Notes: generated by a model not told the origin, from the letters alone. Positions 1-9,890 are shown, counted from the stretch's first letter. The stretch is DNA of 64,000 nucleotides from CAVPDG01 sp963702535 (GCA_963702535.1 CAVPDG010000025.1:1-64000), one strand, 5' to 3'. Translations and numbers: made by a program.

Positions 1-688
1 CATCGTCAGATTTGGCAGTTTCTCGCCAAAGCCTGCAAGCGCGGCTGCCGTAGGAATAGCAATAAGCATATCGTCTACCAAACCGATTTTATCCTTGTAC
101 TTTGGATCGAGCAAATCTAAGAAGGTGTTCGGATCGGCTTCGTCGGCGTTGTATGTCAATGTATAGGGCCCCCAGGTGAATGGTATGCCATATGCCTTAG
201 CCTCTTCACCCAAGGAGATCCATCTTCCCTCCACATCGGCATAATCTTCCAGTAATTAGCTAGGAGGTCGACCTCAAGCGGGGTAAGGATTTCCAATTCG
301 AGGTACAAATCGTCATACCCCTGGTTATAGGTGATCCGATCGTATCCTACGCCGGCGCTCCCAACTAATTTTAACCTGTGTGTCCTTCCATGCTCCCGAT
401 ATAGGTGGAGTTCATCGTGACGCCATGCTCTTTGCGCCAGGCTTCAGTTTCTGCCTGGAGATCATATCCTTCCCAACTAAGGAAATCGATCGCCCCACCG
501 ATTTGATCATTCGAGATACTTTCCACGGTTTCCGCGGCGGGTATCCCAGGATTACATGCTGCAAGCAAGGGACCAATGCTCAGGGCCGCCCCGGCGACGC
601 CCATCAGCTTGATAAAATCTCTGCGGCTCGATTTACATCTGGTTAGAGGTGAACCCAATATACAATTCGAGATTTTAGGGCTTGTCAT
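1..688 (-). pseudogene. ABC transporter solute-binding protein, spermidine/putrescine (PotD) type, frameshifted and cut by window edge
   Basis: The first 105 codons (688 down to a stop at 371) open with ATG after a GGAGG site and carry a twin-arginine lipoprotein signal: SRRDFIKLMG, a hydrophobic stretch, then LLAAC. The mature part begins GGAIDFLSWEGYDL, as in PotD-like periplasmic binding proteins. Below 371 the homology continues in other frames, for example AYGIPFTWGPYTLTYNADEA near 200-140 and a kinase-unlike, binding-protein-like tail to position 1. At least two frameshifts separate these parts. It would have been an exported, lipid-anchored ligand receptor for an ABC importer; the permease genes would lie beyond the left edge. 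True decay and sequencing indels cannot be told apart here. The ligand is not determined. Confidence 0.7.
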
Positions 689-758
689 TTCACATCCTCC
701 TCTTCCATAGATTGAACCAGTGTGCGCTAAAAGTGTAAATGAGGCTTTATTGTGGCAA

Positions 759-2330
759 TTATTGTATTGTTGAGAGCTGTGCGAACCTAGGAAATAATCC
801 TTTACCGATTGCGACGTACTCTCGATAAAGTGCGTCGTAGAGCGATCCGCTTCTATCAGCTCGTGGTTCCACAATTCGACTGATGTGGACCAGGTGCTCA
901 ACCAAATCAAGGTCAGGATAATAGCCCAGGCCAACAGCAACGGTCAAAGCCACGCCAATACTGCCGGCTTCGTGAGGCCATTCGACGACTTGCAGCGTCC
1001 GTCCGGTTACGTCACACATAATTTAAATCCAAGTTTGGCTCGTACACGACCTTCAGTGTGATGGCATTGATGGCTTTTATTTTTAACAGCCCGGTTTGCT
1101 CCATCTCATCGATCATCCAGCGGTAAAAAAACGATACACCTTCCAAAATAGCACGAGCCATGTGTGCCTTCGTTGTGGCTGAAGGCCAGGCCTACAAAAG
1201 CTCATCTGGCATAATGCTCTACTCCGAGGTCACATCGCTCTCCCGAGAGCCATGGCAAGAAAAGAAGCTTACCGGCCCCCGGTTCTATTCCTGAAGCCAT
1301 GTTTGGTAAGCAGCTCGTATGCGCTAATTCTCTGCTTCCTGGCTTGCTTAATCTCTTCTTTACACAAGCGATCACGAAACCACATAAAAGAGCCACCGGC
1401 TGTATCCAAGTCGGCCGACAGTATCCAGCGATCCGGATCGACATGATTGAGAGCCCAGAAGGGTTGAGCTGGATTATTGATCAATTGATTACTAGAGACT
1501 GCAATCCAGCATCCTGTGCCGATGTAAAGATTTGCCATACCTTCGGTGACAGTCCCCGCGCAAGACTTCGGCTGACGCCGACATCCCCAGCGCACATCAC
1601 TACAGGCGTACCTGGAATTAATCCCATAGCTTTGGCAGGCTTCGGGGAGATTCCTCCAATAATATCGAGACATGGATACGTTTCCGGGAGCATTTCAAGG
1701 GGGATATCCGAGTGCGGCACACGCATTTGCCGACCATTTCTTGGTCTTGAGATCAAAGAGCATGAATACGCTGGCGCCGTGCCAATCAATCGCACACTTT
1801 CCAGTTAGTTGATAAAGAATATATTCTTTACAATCGATGAGCTTATACGTTCGTCGCCAGAGTTCTGGATGTGTATCCTTGAGCCAGAGGATCTTTGGAA
1901 TAGTATCCTTGGCTCTGGGTATATTTCCGGTCCATTCGTAAAGTTTATCTCCCCCCACCTCCTGCAACAGCCGGTCCGCCTGGTCTACCGCCCGCAAATC
2001 CATCCAGGTGATCATGTTTGTCAGTGGCTTGAAATTCTGATCAACGAGGATCAAATCGAACATCTGGGCGCCGATCCCTATACCCACAACCTCGCTTGGC
2101 TCAACACCTGTATCCCTTACAAGTTTTTTCGTAGTGCGAACCACAGTTTTCCAGAGCATATCAGGGTCTTGTTCGGATAAGCCCGGAGCAGGATAGATCA
2201 TCGAATAAGGGGCGTAACAAGAGGCAATAATTCGGCCCTTGGATATCCGTAAGAACAGCTTTATCTCCGGCGGATCCGACGTCGTGAGAGATAATATATT
2301 TTCGTGAAGAAGGCGACAACTTCGGCCTCC
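759..2330 (-). pseudogene. FGGY-family carbohydrate kinase (xylulokinase-like), multiple frameshifts
   Basis: Reading right to left, the pieces assemble into one FGGY kinase: an N-terminal GDKAVLTDIQGRIIAS phosphate-loop region near 2270, MITWMDLRA and DWHGASVF around 2010-1780, PVVMCAGDVGV near 1590, IGTGCWIAVSSNQ near 1510, PWLSGERC near 1230, ILEGVSFFYRWMIDEMEQTG near 1130, and the C-terminal HEAGSIGVALTVAVGLG near 960. The order and spacing match a full-length kinase of about 500 residues. At least five single-base shifts break the frame, including one at a run of seven T on the complement near 1122-1128. The enzyme would phosphorylate a sugar or polyol using ATP. It lies between the binding-protein gene and a GntR regulator, which suggests a catabolic operon. 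The substrate cannot be read from the sequence. Confidence 0.75.
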
Positions 2331-2411
2331 AGTTGAGAAAATCGCATTACCTAATATTTATCAACCCCAAGCTGTTTTTTAACATCATGCTAATCGGGTT
2401 CAACGGGAAGC

Positions 2412-3125
2412 TCATAGACAAACCGGCTTCGGTCTCCCACGATGGATATCCTTGGCGTATTCGATTGGCTCCCCGGTAGCATCATAAGTAAGTCTCTCAA
2501 CCAGCATCAAGGGGGAACCGATGGGTCCCTCCAGAACCTGGGCTTCGAATTCGCTGGCAGCAACTGGCTCAAGCGTCTGCCCTAGATATCCTACCAAATG
2601 AGACGTTATAGACGTCTCTCCAGATGTGGTAGAGGGATTGATTTCCTAAATCATACAACTCAATCTGGGGAGCAACGGTAAACAGGGAAATAACATCTTT
2701 CGAGAACCATGGGGACTTTATTCCCAAACCTTAACCTGACCAGTAGGTGGACTCTTTCAGCGAGCCCCAAATGTAAGAAATGCGCAAGCTTTTTATCTGC
2801 CATCGATCTGCATGAACTGGAGGATTTTTCCACCTGGCTTAATCCCCTTGCTCAAAGAGCTTTCTGTAAAACTGAGCAGCAGGCTGATATCATGCTCGAC
2901 TTTAGGTTCGGCAACATATGAACCTTTTCCCTGAATACGCATGATCATACCCTCAGAAACCAGGGAGGAGGGGGCGTGTCTTGCACCGTCATGCGGCTAA
3001 CGCCAAACTTCTCGCTGAGCTCCCTTTTCTGTGGGGATTAAATCCCCAGGAGCAAGCCTATTTGTTTCAATCCAATCGATCAAGTAATCCTGGATCTGAA
3101 TGTATTTCGGTGCGTAGGCAAACAT
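2412..3125 (-). pseudogene. GntR/HutC-family transcriptional regulator, frameshifted
   Basis: The N-terminal fragment (ATG at 3125) reads MFAYAPKYIQIQDYLIDWIE followed by LAPGDLIPTE, the start of a GntR winged helix. The C-terminal fragment (2597 to 2412) reads EGPIGSPLMLVERLTYDATG followed by EPIEYAKDIH, characteristic of the UTRA ligand-binding domain of HutC-type members. The middle is spread over other frames. It lies just upstream of the broken sugar kinase on the same strand, so it was probably the local regulator. The insertion sequence begins less than 80 bp upstream of its start codon and has probably replaced its promoter. Confidence 0.6.
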
Positions 3126-3189
3126 AAATCCACTGGTTAACTCGTTGTCTATACCAAGAAAATAATAGCATAAGAAAACATTCATGTCA

Positions 3190-4870
3190 AATTATTGTTC
3201 ACGCGCCAAAGTGATGGGATGGTCACGCTGTTCCCTGAATAGCCAAAGGCAACACCCGATGTTTCTGCCAGTACAAATCCCAACCGCCGTTGAGCATCAA
3301 GGTTCGCAAAGCCGCCAAGGCGTCACTGGTCTGTTCGCTCCAGTGCATACCCTGATGCTTCTGTCTGCGTGCGACGATCAGGTCATTGCCCTTTTCGACG
3401 TGGGCGCTGCCGATGTACTGTCGCTGGGCGTGGCGCTCCCGGTAGTTAGGAATAAACGCCTGACGCTTTTGCAGGTATTGGATCAACTCGTCGAGTTTTT
3501 CGAGGTTCTTGGCCTGCGGGCGGTATTCTTCCAGGATATCCAGCGCATCCTGCACCTGGCCGCCCCAGAGATGAATGAGCAGCAAGCCCAACAACTCGGC
3601 TTTGGCCTTTCGGCCGCGGCAGATCAGGCTGGTCAGGTCGTAACACTTCTTGCGGCAGTGATACCAGTCCAGGATCAGAGCTGCCATGGGCCAGGTTGCC
3701 AGATGTTCCTGGAAGAAACGGAGGATCCAGCGGGCGCCGTCCCCCAGCAAAAGGACTTTGGTCTGCACACCGCCGCCACACAGCAGCAACAAGAGCAACA
3801 ACTGGCGCAAAACCATCTCGACACCACCGCTCAGGTAGCGGTAGCCTTCTGCGGTACGTACGTAAGCGGTCCCCAGTTGCAGGAAACGCCGCTTTTCGGG
3901 CCGACGCACGACGATTTCATCCACGCTCGCGACCACTTCTCCAGGCTGAACTTGAGGCCCCAAATGGCGCAAGGCTGCGGCCTCCAGCGTCGCTTCGGCT
4001 TGCCGGGCTTGCACTACCCGCTCCCAATCGCTGGCGCTAATCCCTTCTGGGGGTTGTGGGTCGGGCTGGGCCAGGGCCGTTTCGACCGCCTGGTTCAGTT
4101 CCACCGCCCAGGCCGCCGGTCGGCGCGGTTCTTTGGCTGTCTGCAACTGCGCTTTCAACCCGTCCAGGCTGGCCTGCTTTTCCAGGGCTTCCACCTCGGC
4201 TTGCTCGGCCTGACGAATGACTTGCCCGTGCCGACAAACCCAGCGGCGCAACTGCGTTTCCGACATCACTTGCGGGTCATGCGCCATCCAGCTCAACAAG
4301 CGCTGGCTGGTGCCGAAGGGCAAGTCTTGAGGCAGCAAGCATACCCATTCCTGCAAGCCCCGCGTCGTCACCTGTCCTTCATGTTCCGGCAAGCCCACAT
4401 TGCCCGGCAAGCTGTGCTGCTCTGCCCCAGGCAGGTAACACACCTGGCGCGGCAGATACACCACACCCAGACGGCTGGCCACTTTCAACGGGTCATATCC
4501 GTCGCCAAGCGTCGCACCAGCTTGCTCCTGGCGAAAACGCTTCACCAGCAAGTCGTCCGTCAGGCGCCATTGTTCGACCATCAGATGGCGCATGGCTTCC
4601 CATCCCACTTCGGTCACGGTGCTTTCCAATCCGTCCAAATAATGCTCTGGCGCCATATCGTTCAGGTTGATCACCGGCATGGCTTGGCGCCACACTTCGG
4701 TGAGGGTTTCAGGGTTGTCAAGATCGTCGATCTTCGCTATCATCAGTATCAGTTGGCTCATATGGGTCTCCCGATGATCGCCTTCCGGCGGTGTAGAGAC
4801 ATCGAGGATACTTGCATGAGCCAATTTTCATCAAGGGCGCGTCCCATCGGTTTGGCACGCTAATAATTAA
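3190..4870 (-). mobile_element. Insertion sequence, ISKra4-like, about 1.68 kb
   Basis: One transposase gene is flanked by imperfect inverted repeats. The left end near 3201-3221 contains GCGCCAAAGTGATGGGATG. The right end near 4840-4860, read inward on the complement, contains GTGCCAAACCGATGGGACG. AT-rich AATTATT sequence lies just outside both ends and may extend the repeats. No clean target duplication is evident by eye. The element sits between the GntR fragment and the small genes at 5 kb. Confidence 0.65.
3223..4761 (-). CDS. Transposase, ISKra4-like DDE type
   Basis: A 512-residue uninterrupted protein. The DDE core is visible: VDEIVV (first Asp, about residue 270), LLGDGARWILRFFQ followed by ALILDWYHCRKK (second Asp), and the C-terminal IGSAHVEKGNDLIVARRQK with GMHW, resembling the acidic-residue motif of ISKra4 and related families. 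The ATG at 4761 has a GGGAGA site five bases upstream; the longer reading frame starts with TTG at 4824 and lacks a good site. The gene is intact, unlike its neighbours, so the element may have been active recently. Family assignment rests on motifs only; ISLre2-like is the alternative. Confidence 0.7.
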   Translation of the reverse strand: MSQLILMIAKIDDLDNPETLTEVWRQAMPVINLNDMAPEHYLDGLESTVTEVGWEAMRHLMVEQWRLTDDLLVKRFRQEQAGATLGDGYDPLKVASRLGVVYLPRQVCYLPGAEQHSLPGNVGLPEHEGQVTTRGLQEWVCLLPQDLPFGTSQRLLSWMAHDPQVMSETQLRRWVCRHGQVIRQAEQAEVEALEKQASLDGLKAQLQTAKEPRRPAAWAVELNQAVETALAQPDPQPPEGISASDWERVVQARQAEATLEAAALRHLGPQVQPGEVVASVDEIVVRRPEKRRFLQLGTAYVRTAEGYRYLSGGVEMVLRQLLLLLLLCGGGVQTKVLLLGDGARWILRFFQEHLATWPMAALILDWYHCRKKCYDLTSLICRGRKAKAELLGLLLIHLWGGQVQDALDILEEYRPQAKNLEKLDELIQYLQKRQAFIPNYRERHAQRQYIGSAHVEKGNDLIVARRQKHQGMHWSEQTSDALAALRTLMLNGGWDLYWQKHRVLPLAIQGTA

Positions 4871-4966
4871 TTTATTCTCCGTGTTTGTAACATCAGCGGT
4901 TTGTGTATAGCATGGCTCCCCCTTAGTGTATTATATTGGAACGTAGCAGATGTCAGCGCTCCATGC

Positions 4967-5212
4967 CTAAACCAGATTATCTACCGGAAATACCGCAATA
5001 AGCAGCCGAGCATTCTTTCGGTGCCGAATGTGGAGCTCATCAACGAAATCAGCATCTTGGACTCCTCTTGTTTGTGGGTCTCGGTAATAGACAACGACTT
5101 TATCCGTACTGCAAATGACCGTCGAAGCGGCTGCTCCTGCTGCCTTGCATATCTCGGTTAGCTCTTCAAGGTTATGGACCAAAACCGGGCTTTGATACTC
5201 AATGGTTTTCAT
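4967..5212 (-). CDS. Small hypothetical protein (81 aa)
   Basis: Starts MKTIEYQSPVLVHNLEELTE and ends with a charged stretch, ELHIRHRKNARLLIAVFP. No signal peptide, membrane segment or known motif is seen. It is the last of three short minus-strand genes (5671 to 4967) with tight spacing, probably one transcript. A 56-bp copy of its 3' coding end lies at 8942-8997, so this gene family has been duplicated or mobilised nearby. Function unknown. The start lacks a strong ribosome binding site. Confidence 0.5.
   Translation of the reverse strand: MKTIEYQSPVLVHNLEELTEICKAAGAAASTVICSTDKVVVYYRDPQTRGVQDADFVDELHIRHRKNARLLIAVFPVDNLV
4986..5041. repeat. Direct repeat copy A (56 bp; partner at 8942-8997)
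   Basis: This segment, inside the 3' end of the small gene at 4967-5212, matches 8942-8997 at 53 of 56 positions in the same orientation. The shared core includes GCATTCTTTCGGTGCCGAAT. Confidence 0.85.
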
Positions 5213-5237
5213 TCTGAGAACTGGTGGTTTTCTACTG

Positions 5238-5468
5238 CTAGTGGCTCTCATCGTGGACAGTAACGCGCATGAACAAATCCTCACGCAGGCATCGCAACTT
5301 GTGGCCCGAGCCATTTGAAATAATGACGAATGCAGGGCAGGAGGTATAGGCAACGAACAATACCTCGGTATAGGTTGCTCGATCACCATCTTGGCTTCTC
5401 TCCAGTCGAGAATATCTCTGGCCTTCAACCAATGTCTGCGGACGAAGATAGGGCTGTTGAGTTGACAT
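5238..5468 (-). CDS. Small hypothetical protein (76 aa)
   Basis: Begins MSTQQPYLRPQTLVEGQRYS and contains ATYTEVLFVAYTSCPAFVII and a C-terminal RCLREDLFMRV. The alternation of strands and turns suggests a small beta-rich protein of the kind carried by mobile elements; that is inference. The ATG at 5468 has GGGGGAT about eight bases upstream; an in-frame ATG 15 bases earlier is possible and would overlap the stop of the upstream gene. It is the middle gene of the three-gene set 5671-4967. Confidence 0.55.
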   Translation of the reverse strand: MSTQQPYLRPQTLVEGQRYSRLERSQDGDRATYTEVLFVAYTSCPAFVIISNGSGHKLRCLREDLFMRVTVHDESH

Positions 5469-5482
5469 GGCAACATCCCCCA

Positions 5483-5671
5483 TCAATACTTGAAGTGATA
5501 ATCATCATGGGGCGGTTTGTAGTCGATAATATCTTTGCTGGGTGGGGGCGAAGAGTTTGTTCCGGCGTCGGAAATCAAACCGACCAGCTTGTTGAGCACT
5601 CGCCAGATGACGAAGAGCAACACCCACTGTCCCACCAGTACGCCAAGTAAGAACGCAGTTCCGATATCCAT
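5483..5671 (-). CDS. Small single-span membrane protein (62 aa)
   Basis: MDIGTAFLLGVLVGQWVLLF gives one N-terminal membrane helix, followed by WRVLNKLVGLISDAG and a Pro/Ser/Asp-rich polar tail. The ATG at 5671 follows a GAGGTG site; a GTG nine bases upstream is possible. First gene of the small minus-strand set, with its stop touching the next gene. No family recognised. Confidence 0.5.
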   Translation of the reverse strand: MDIGTAFLLGVLVGQWVLLFVIWRVLNKLVGLISDAGTNSSPPPSKDIIDYKPPHDDYHFKY

Positions 5672-5747
5672 TTTGCACACCTCGTGTAAGAAAGTAGATT
5701 CTCCTTTTGAGAGTATTCACAGGGTATCAAAGATGGAACACAAAAAC

Positions 5748-5778
5748 AATCCCCCCACAGGTGAAAAATGGGGGGATT
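5748..5778. terminator. GC-rich hairpin, possible terminator
   Basis: AATCCCCCC (5748-5756) pairs with GGGGGGATT (5770-5778). On the minus strand it is followed by TGTTTTTGTG, as expected for an intrinsic terminator. Confidence 0.5.
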
Positions 5779-5989
5779 AATGGGTTAACCCGATGGGTGA
5801 GCCAGGGGTGGGCGCAAACCCAGAGAATACACCAGACCTACCGTTCTTTGTTTCTAATTGTTACAGAAAGAGTGACACACAAACAAAGAGACTATCGATT
5901 TTTGGGAAATGTAAAAACGCCGATTACGTGCTATAGTATTTATAGCGTTCACCGTTATATATCACTCGATAGACAGAAGGGAGGGAGCT

Positions 5990-6409
5990 ATGCGGAGGAT
6001 CCTGCTGGCTATGGCGCTGCTGGTCGGGCTGGTGGCAGGGATCACGCTGCACGGCTACTGGTATTCCACCACTGTGATCCAGAAATACATCGCCCGCTGC
6101 GGGGCGCACCCCACGCTGGACCAGGCCATCACATCCGATATGCGTCACAATGGGTATGATCCGGGCTGGTTCGAGGAGTACATCAAGGCCCAGAACAGGG
6201 ACGATGTGCCCTACACCTGGTACGTGATCTACAGGGTGAAGCCGGAGTTCAAGACGGCGGTCGACCAGGTGCCCCGGCCGCGCACTGCCTGCGGGGGCAG
6301 TTTCTACGAGCACACCCGCCAGGGCTGGGTGGGGATGCCGGAGCATGCATTGAACGCGTTTGGCTACCTGGACTTCTGGATGAAGGTGTTCAGACTGTAT
6401 GGGGGGTGA
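5990..6409 (+). CDS. Hypothetical exported or membrane-anchored protein (139 aa)
   Basis: Starts MRRILLAMALLVGLVAG, a signal peptide or N-terminal anchor, after a strong GGGAGG site. The rest is soluble and rich in aromatic residues: DPGWFEEYIKAQNRDDVPYT, WYVIYRVKP, RTACGGSFYEHTRQGW. Two cysteines (CGAHP, TACGG) could form a disulfide outside the cell. Its base composition is GC-rich, like the host genes and unlike its AT-rich surroundings. No family recognised. Confidence 0.65.
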   Translation: MRRILLAMALLVGLVAGITLHGYWYSTTVIQKYIARCGAHPTLDQAITSDMRHNGYDPGWFEEYIKAQNRDDVPYTWYVIYRVKPEFKTAVDQVPRPRTACGGSFYEHTRQGWVGMPEHALNAFGYLDFWMKVFRLYGG

Positions 6410-6782
6410 GGGCAGGTATGCGCCTCTACTCCGATCCTGGAAAGGGTGAAGGGAGAGGGGTAATCGGGTAGAGGGGCATATTCTGACTCTGTTTTGGATG
6501 AAAGCAGGCTTGACCCAGGGTGATGTGACCACAAGCTCGGGAACCACCAGTCGTATGTGTCTAAATGCAAATCGGTGGAAAGACGCGCAGATTTCGTCGA
6601 GTTGTTGGATTTTGCCACGCTTTACAGTAAACCCATCGATTATTTCATGCCGTAATGGGTCCGGGCATGAATAACCCACCCCATACTTCCTAAAAACCTT
6701 CGGCTGCTTTACCTCCGGTTACATTTCTCTCTCAGCCACAATTGACCTGTCTCCTAGTCCTGATCCTAACATAAGCATTGGA
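6410..6782. other. Intergenic, no gene seen
   Basis: Only short overlapping frames without recognisable motifs or good ribosome binding sites. Confidence 0.5.
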
Positions 6783-7668
6783 TCAGTTTTTGGGGGGCAG
6801 GTCACTTCCTCCTTTCCTCCTATACGTTCGTGTCAACATCCCACAGGGGCAGGCAAGTTCGCATCGCCGGCACCACTTAATGCGTCCCTTTGTTTGGGAT
6901 TTTCCCTCTTCCGCAACATGTGATGGATACATTTCTGATAGAAACCCTTCGTCGACAGTTATGCCAGAAATCCTCCAGATCATGATCCATCTGAATGCTA
7001 CACTTAGCCCTGCTGAAGAATCCGTCACGCCCAGGAAGAGCGCACATTCCCGTTTCGACTGGTGAAAGGATGATCCTGTCAAACGCATCCTGGGGACATG
7101 CCTTCCGACAGAATTCCTGACAGCTGTCACATGGATTAAAATCGACGGGGCCAGTAGGCCTCAACTCCGCTTCCAGCAGCATGGCACGAAGACGAACCCG
7201 GGGTCCAAGCTCTGGGGTAATCAGGATATTGTTCTTGCCGATACAACCAAGTCCGCCCATTACCGCCGCGTCCTTGAGGTATAGTCCACCTTCCTCGACC
7301 CAGTAAGGCATTCTTTGGGCCTTGATACCCCATTTTTCTTCAATCCATGCGGATAATTCCTCATTGATGCTTGCCAGAAGCCGGTTTCCAGGGGTGTTTC
7401 CAGATGCAGAAGACCAGTCAAGTTCGGGTTTATCCTGTGGATGGGAAACGGCGATAACCAAAGCTGACTTGGCATTCGCAGGCCAATTGATCTCATTAAA
7501 GTCCATTCTCCGCTCAAACGAGTGGACTCCATCGATCTTTGTGCCGAATTTGCTCAGCATTTCGTGGGAGGGTGACTCTCTGAGGAGTTCGACACTCGCG
7601 ATGCCTGCCATTGTAGCTCCCATTTCCTTGGCCTTTTCTATGATCTGTATTCCTGTGCCTGATGTCAC
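6783..7668 (-). pseudogene. Epoxyqueuosine-reductase-like (QueG-related) Fe-S protein, one frameshift
   Basis: Starts with GTG at 7668 behind GAGGAGG. The N-terminal half (ELLRESPSHEM, WPANAKSALVIAVSHPQDKP) and middle (DAAVMGGLGCIGKNNILITP, LGPRVRLRAMLLE) match the cobalamin-binding reductase fold of QueG-like proteins. A first 4Fe-4S motif CDSCQEFCRKACP follows. Near 6965 the frame breaks and continues in the next frame as SGITVDEGFLSEMYP followed by KWCRRCELACPCG, the second cluster motif. Without the shift the protein would be about 290 residues. It may be an intact oxidoreductase with a sequencing error. A close relative with a different substrate is as likely as QueG itself, since the usual QueG C-terminal HEAT region is absent. 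Confidence 0.6.
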
Positions 7669-7978
7669 CTATGATCCTCCTCGTTTCACTCACTACGTTT
7701 CCCGCAAACAGAAATCCCTTTTCCTGACGTGATATTTCATCGTTTGACTACCGTTCCATCTCTGGATTTCAGGATCCTTAATCCTACCTGTTAGTTTTCA
7801 TCCATATGCTCAGCTGGACCATGATGTCGGTGGCCTATCGATATAAGGATTGATGTGACGGCCAGAACCTATGCCGAATCCCGGTTCGACTGCGCCGACA
7901 CATCAAGCCGAGTTGAGCTAAGTCTTCTAAGCAACGATACTACCTGAAGAAAGTTGTCAATATCGGTGGAAGGTTCGC

Positions 7979-8656
7979 TCAGGGCAGCTCCTTCACCGGT
8001 TCCACCATGCGGAAACCTAACTGCTGCCACATGCTGAGCTGGTCTTCTGTTCCCCACCACTCGACAATCTTGCCATTTTCCAGGCGCAGGATGTTGCACT
8101 CGGTCCACACGGCTGATTGATGGTAGATGGCGTTGGTGCCGGTGTTGGTGGCGAAGTATGCCACCAGGTCTCCAGATGCAAGGATCTGGTTGATCTCTAT
8201 TTGAAGATCGGGCATCTCCTCCAATAAATAATGTCGCCAAATATCGCGGAACTCAGCCACGGGGCTGTCGAAACCCTCGACCCGGCCGCGCACAATGGTA
8301 ACTTCAAGGGATTCCCCATCACGGAGAAGGGTGAGAGTCAATTCGGTACCCAGCTTGCCTTGCCCCCATAGCCCAGTTCGTAAATGGTCGAAGCCATCCC
8401 ATGTGTCATTGGCGTCGCTGGCACTCAGCACGATATCCCCCGTCTGCACCTTCCCGGCCGTCGGGCCATTGGCGGCCACTCTCTTGATTACTACTCGCTC
8501 GCCGGAGCTATCATCATAAGAGATACCCAGCCCTACATAAGGCGGAGAATAAAATACGCACTGCTCGCTGTAGTAATCGTAGATGCGGTCCAGGTGTTTG
8601 GCGTTGAATATCTGCTCGATGCAATCTTGAACGATGTGAACATTTTTATTTTCCAT
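7979..8656 (-). CDS. SnoaL/NTF2-like protein with an inserted PDZ domain (225 aa)
   Basis: Residues 1-38 (MENKNVHIVQDCIEQIFNAK, IYDYYSEQCVFYSPP) are the first part of an NTF2-like/SnoaL ester-cyclase fold. Residues 40-130 form a PDZ domain: YVGLGISYD, VVIKRVAANGPTAGKVQTGD, IVLSASD, GTELTLTLLRDGESLEV. Residues 132-225 resume the NTF2-like fold: VAEFRDIWRHYLLEEMPDLQ, AVWTECNILRLENGKIVEWW. Start ATG follows AGGAGGT. No signal peptide, so cytoplasmic. The NTF2-like part could bind or isomerise a small ligand and the PDZ part could bind a peptide; both are inference. It stands alone, with no operon partner. Confidence 0.75.
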   Translation of the reverse strand: MENKNVHIVQDCIEQIFNAKHLDRIYDYYSEQCVFYSPPYVGLGISYDDSSGERVVIKRVAANGPTAGKVQTGDIVLSASDANDTWDGFDHLRTGLWGQGKLGTELTLTLLRDGESLEVTIVRGRVEGFDSPVAEFRDIWRHYLLEEMPDLQIEINQILASGDLVAYFATNTGTNAIYHQSAVWTECNILRLENGKIVEWWGTEDQLSMWQQLGFRMVEPVKELP

Positions 8657-9273
8657 CGCAGACCTCCTGATCGGTATAATGGTTGAAAAAAGTTACCGCT
8701 GGCGACCGGCCAGCGGCATGAATGAAGCGGCTATACAGCACAGATTGAGGCTCAACTCGTAAGTTCTTGAGATATCCTCAGTAGGTGCTTTCAATTTACA
8801 ATAATATGATGCCAAAGTCAAGCATGAATTTTCGTGGTTTTTGTAACATACGCGGGTGGTAAGTTGCTAAACTCCACTTGGCGCAAAATATTCGAACACG
8901 ATAAAGCGTCAACACGCCATATTTAAATCAAACTTTCAGCTGGAAATTCCGCAATAAGCAACCGCGCATTCTTTCGGTGCCGAATGTGGAGCTCATCTTG
9001 GGCTTATGGGGGGGGTGGTAGTCTTTGCCTTTGAAGCATCGTTATACCCCCGTAAATCCCTTTTCAACTTCGCGCCACAATCCCGCAATCCTTTCTCAAT
9101 CCAGATATCTCCGTTTTCTTCTGTCAAACGGCTATTATTATCGCTCTAGAAGGCGAAATACGGGCTTTCCGCTTGCTTCTTAGGCCACTTTTGTGGCTGA
9201 AGAGCAATATTCTTCAGATTTTTCCCCTGGTAGCATTGGTGATTTGCGATACCCCCGATGCAAAATCTCGCGT
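8657..9273. other. Intergenic, holds repeat copy B only
   Basis: AT-rich stretch without a credible gene. It holds the 56-bp fragment at 8942-8997 that repeats the end of the 4967-5212 gene, which suggests old mobile-element debris. Confidence 0.5.
8942..8997. repeat. Direct repeat copy B (56 bp; partner at 4986-5041)
   Basis: Matches 4986-5041 at 53 of 56 positions. No open gene surrounds this copy. Confidence 0.85.
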
Positions 9274-9756
9274 TTATTTGTCCAACTTTGTCCAAAGCTC
9301 ATCTGGCAATGATGATTGGCCGATCGTCTCAGCCTGTGTGATATTGGATTGCACATGCTGCCGCAGTGGGCCAGTGAGGATTTCTTTGGTTCGTTGGTCA
9401 TTTCCTTTGCTATGTGCCATGACTTGTTTGTATAGTTCATCAACCCTTTTATTGAGAGCTATGAAGATTTTCAAACGGTCTTTCGGGTTTGTGTCCGGTG
9501 CTAATAAATCTTGGATCAATTTGGCAGTCGCATTGAGTTGACTAGATAGGATCATTCCTAACTCAATAATCTCGCTCTCTCTTATCTTCTGCTGTATATC
9601 GATAAAGTATTCAGGGTGATTTGAGATGATGTAATAGAAAGTGCTCCTGGGCATACCGACTTTATCGCATGCGTCAATGATGGTCATTCCTTTGTTCGTG
9701 TTCTTGATGACCTCGAGTGCCATGATGTTGCGAGCATTTTTAGCAGGAGTGTCCAT
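9274..9756 (-). CDS. Helix-turn-helix protein, phage/mobile-element type (160 aa)
   Basis: An N-terminal helix-turn-helix is visible: IIDACDKVGMPRSTFYYIIS (residues about 25-45), as in phage small-terminase-like or TetR-like DNA-binding proteins. It is followed by a long helical region (IRESEIIELGMILSSQLNAT, KLIQDLLAPDTNPKDRLKIF, NKRVDELYKQVMAHSK). No TetR ligand domain or catalytic motif is seen. Surroundings are AT-rich and mobile-element-like. It probably binds DNA; the partner is unknown. Confidence 0.6.
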   Translation of the reverse strand: MDTPAKNARNIMALEVIKNTNKGMTIIDACDKVGMPRSTFYYIISNHPEYFIDIQQKIRESEIIELGMILSSQLNATAKLIQDLLAPDTNPKDRLKIFIALNKRVDELYKQVMAHSKGNDQRTKEILTGPLRQHVQSNITQAETIGQSSLPDELWTKLDK

Positions 9757-9890
9757 AGCAATGATTCTAACATGAGCAAGAACGGTTATGCTTAGTTATC
9801 ACTCGAGGGGAGTAGATAGATTTGTGGGCTCGCCATTCCAGCAAACCTCTTCGAGGCGGACAGGACAAACCCACGGAATTTGCCACTCTC

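Noticed and set aside
3184..4863. A 559-codon open frame on the plus strand over the insertion sequence
   Set aside because: It is the antisense of the transposase; the minus-strand protein has recognisable catalytic motifs and a ribosome binding site.
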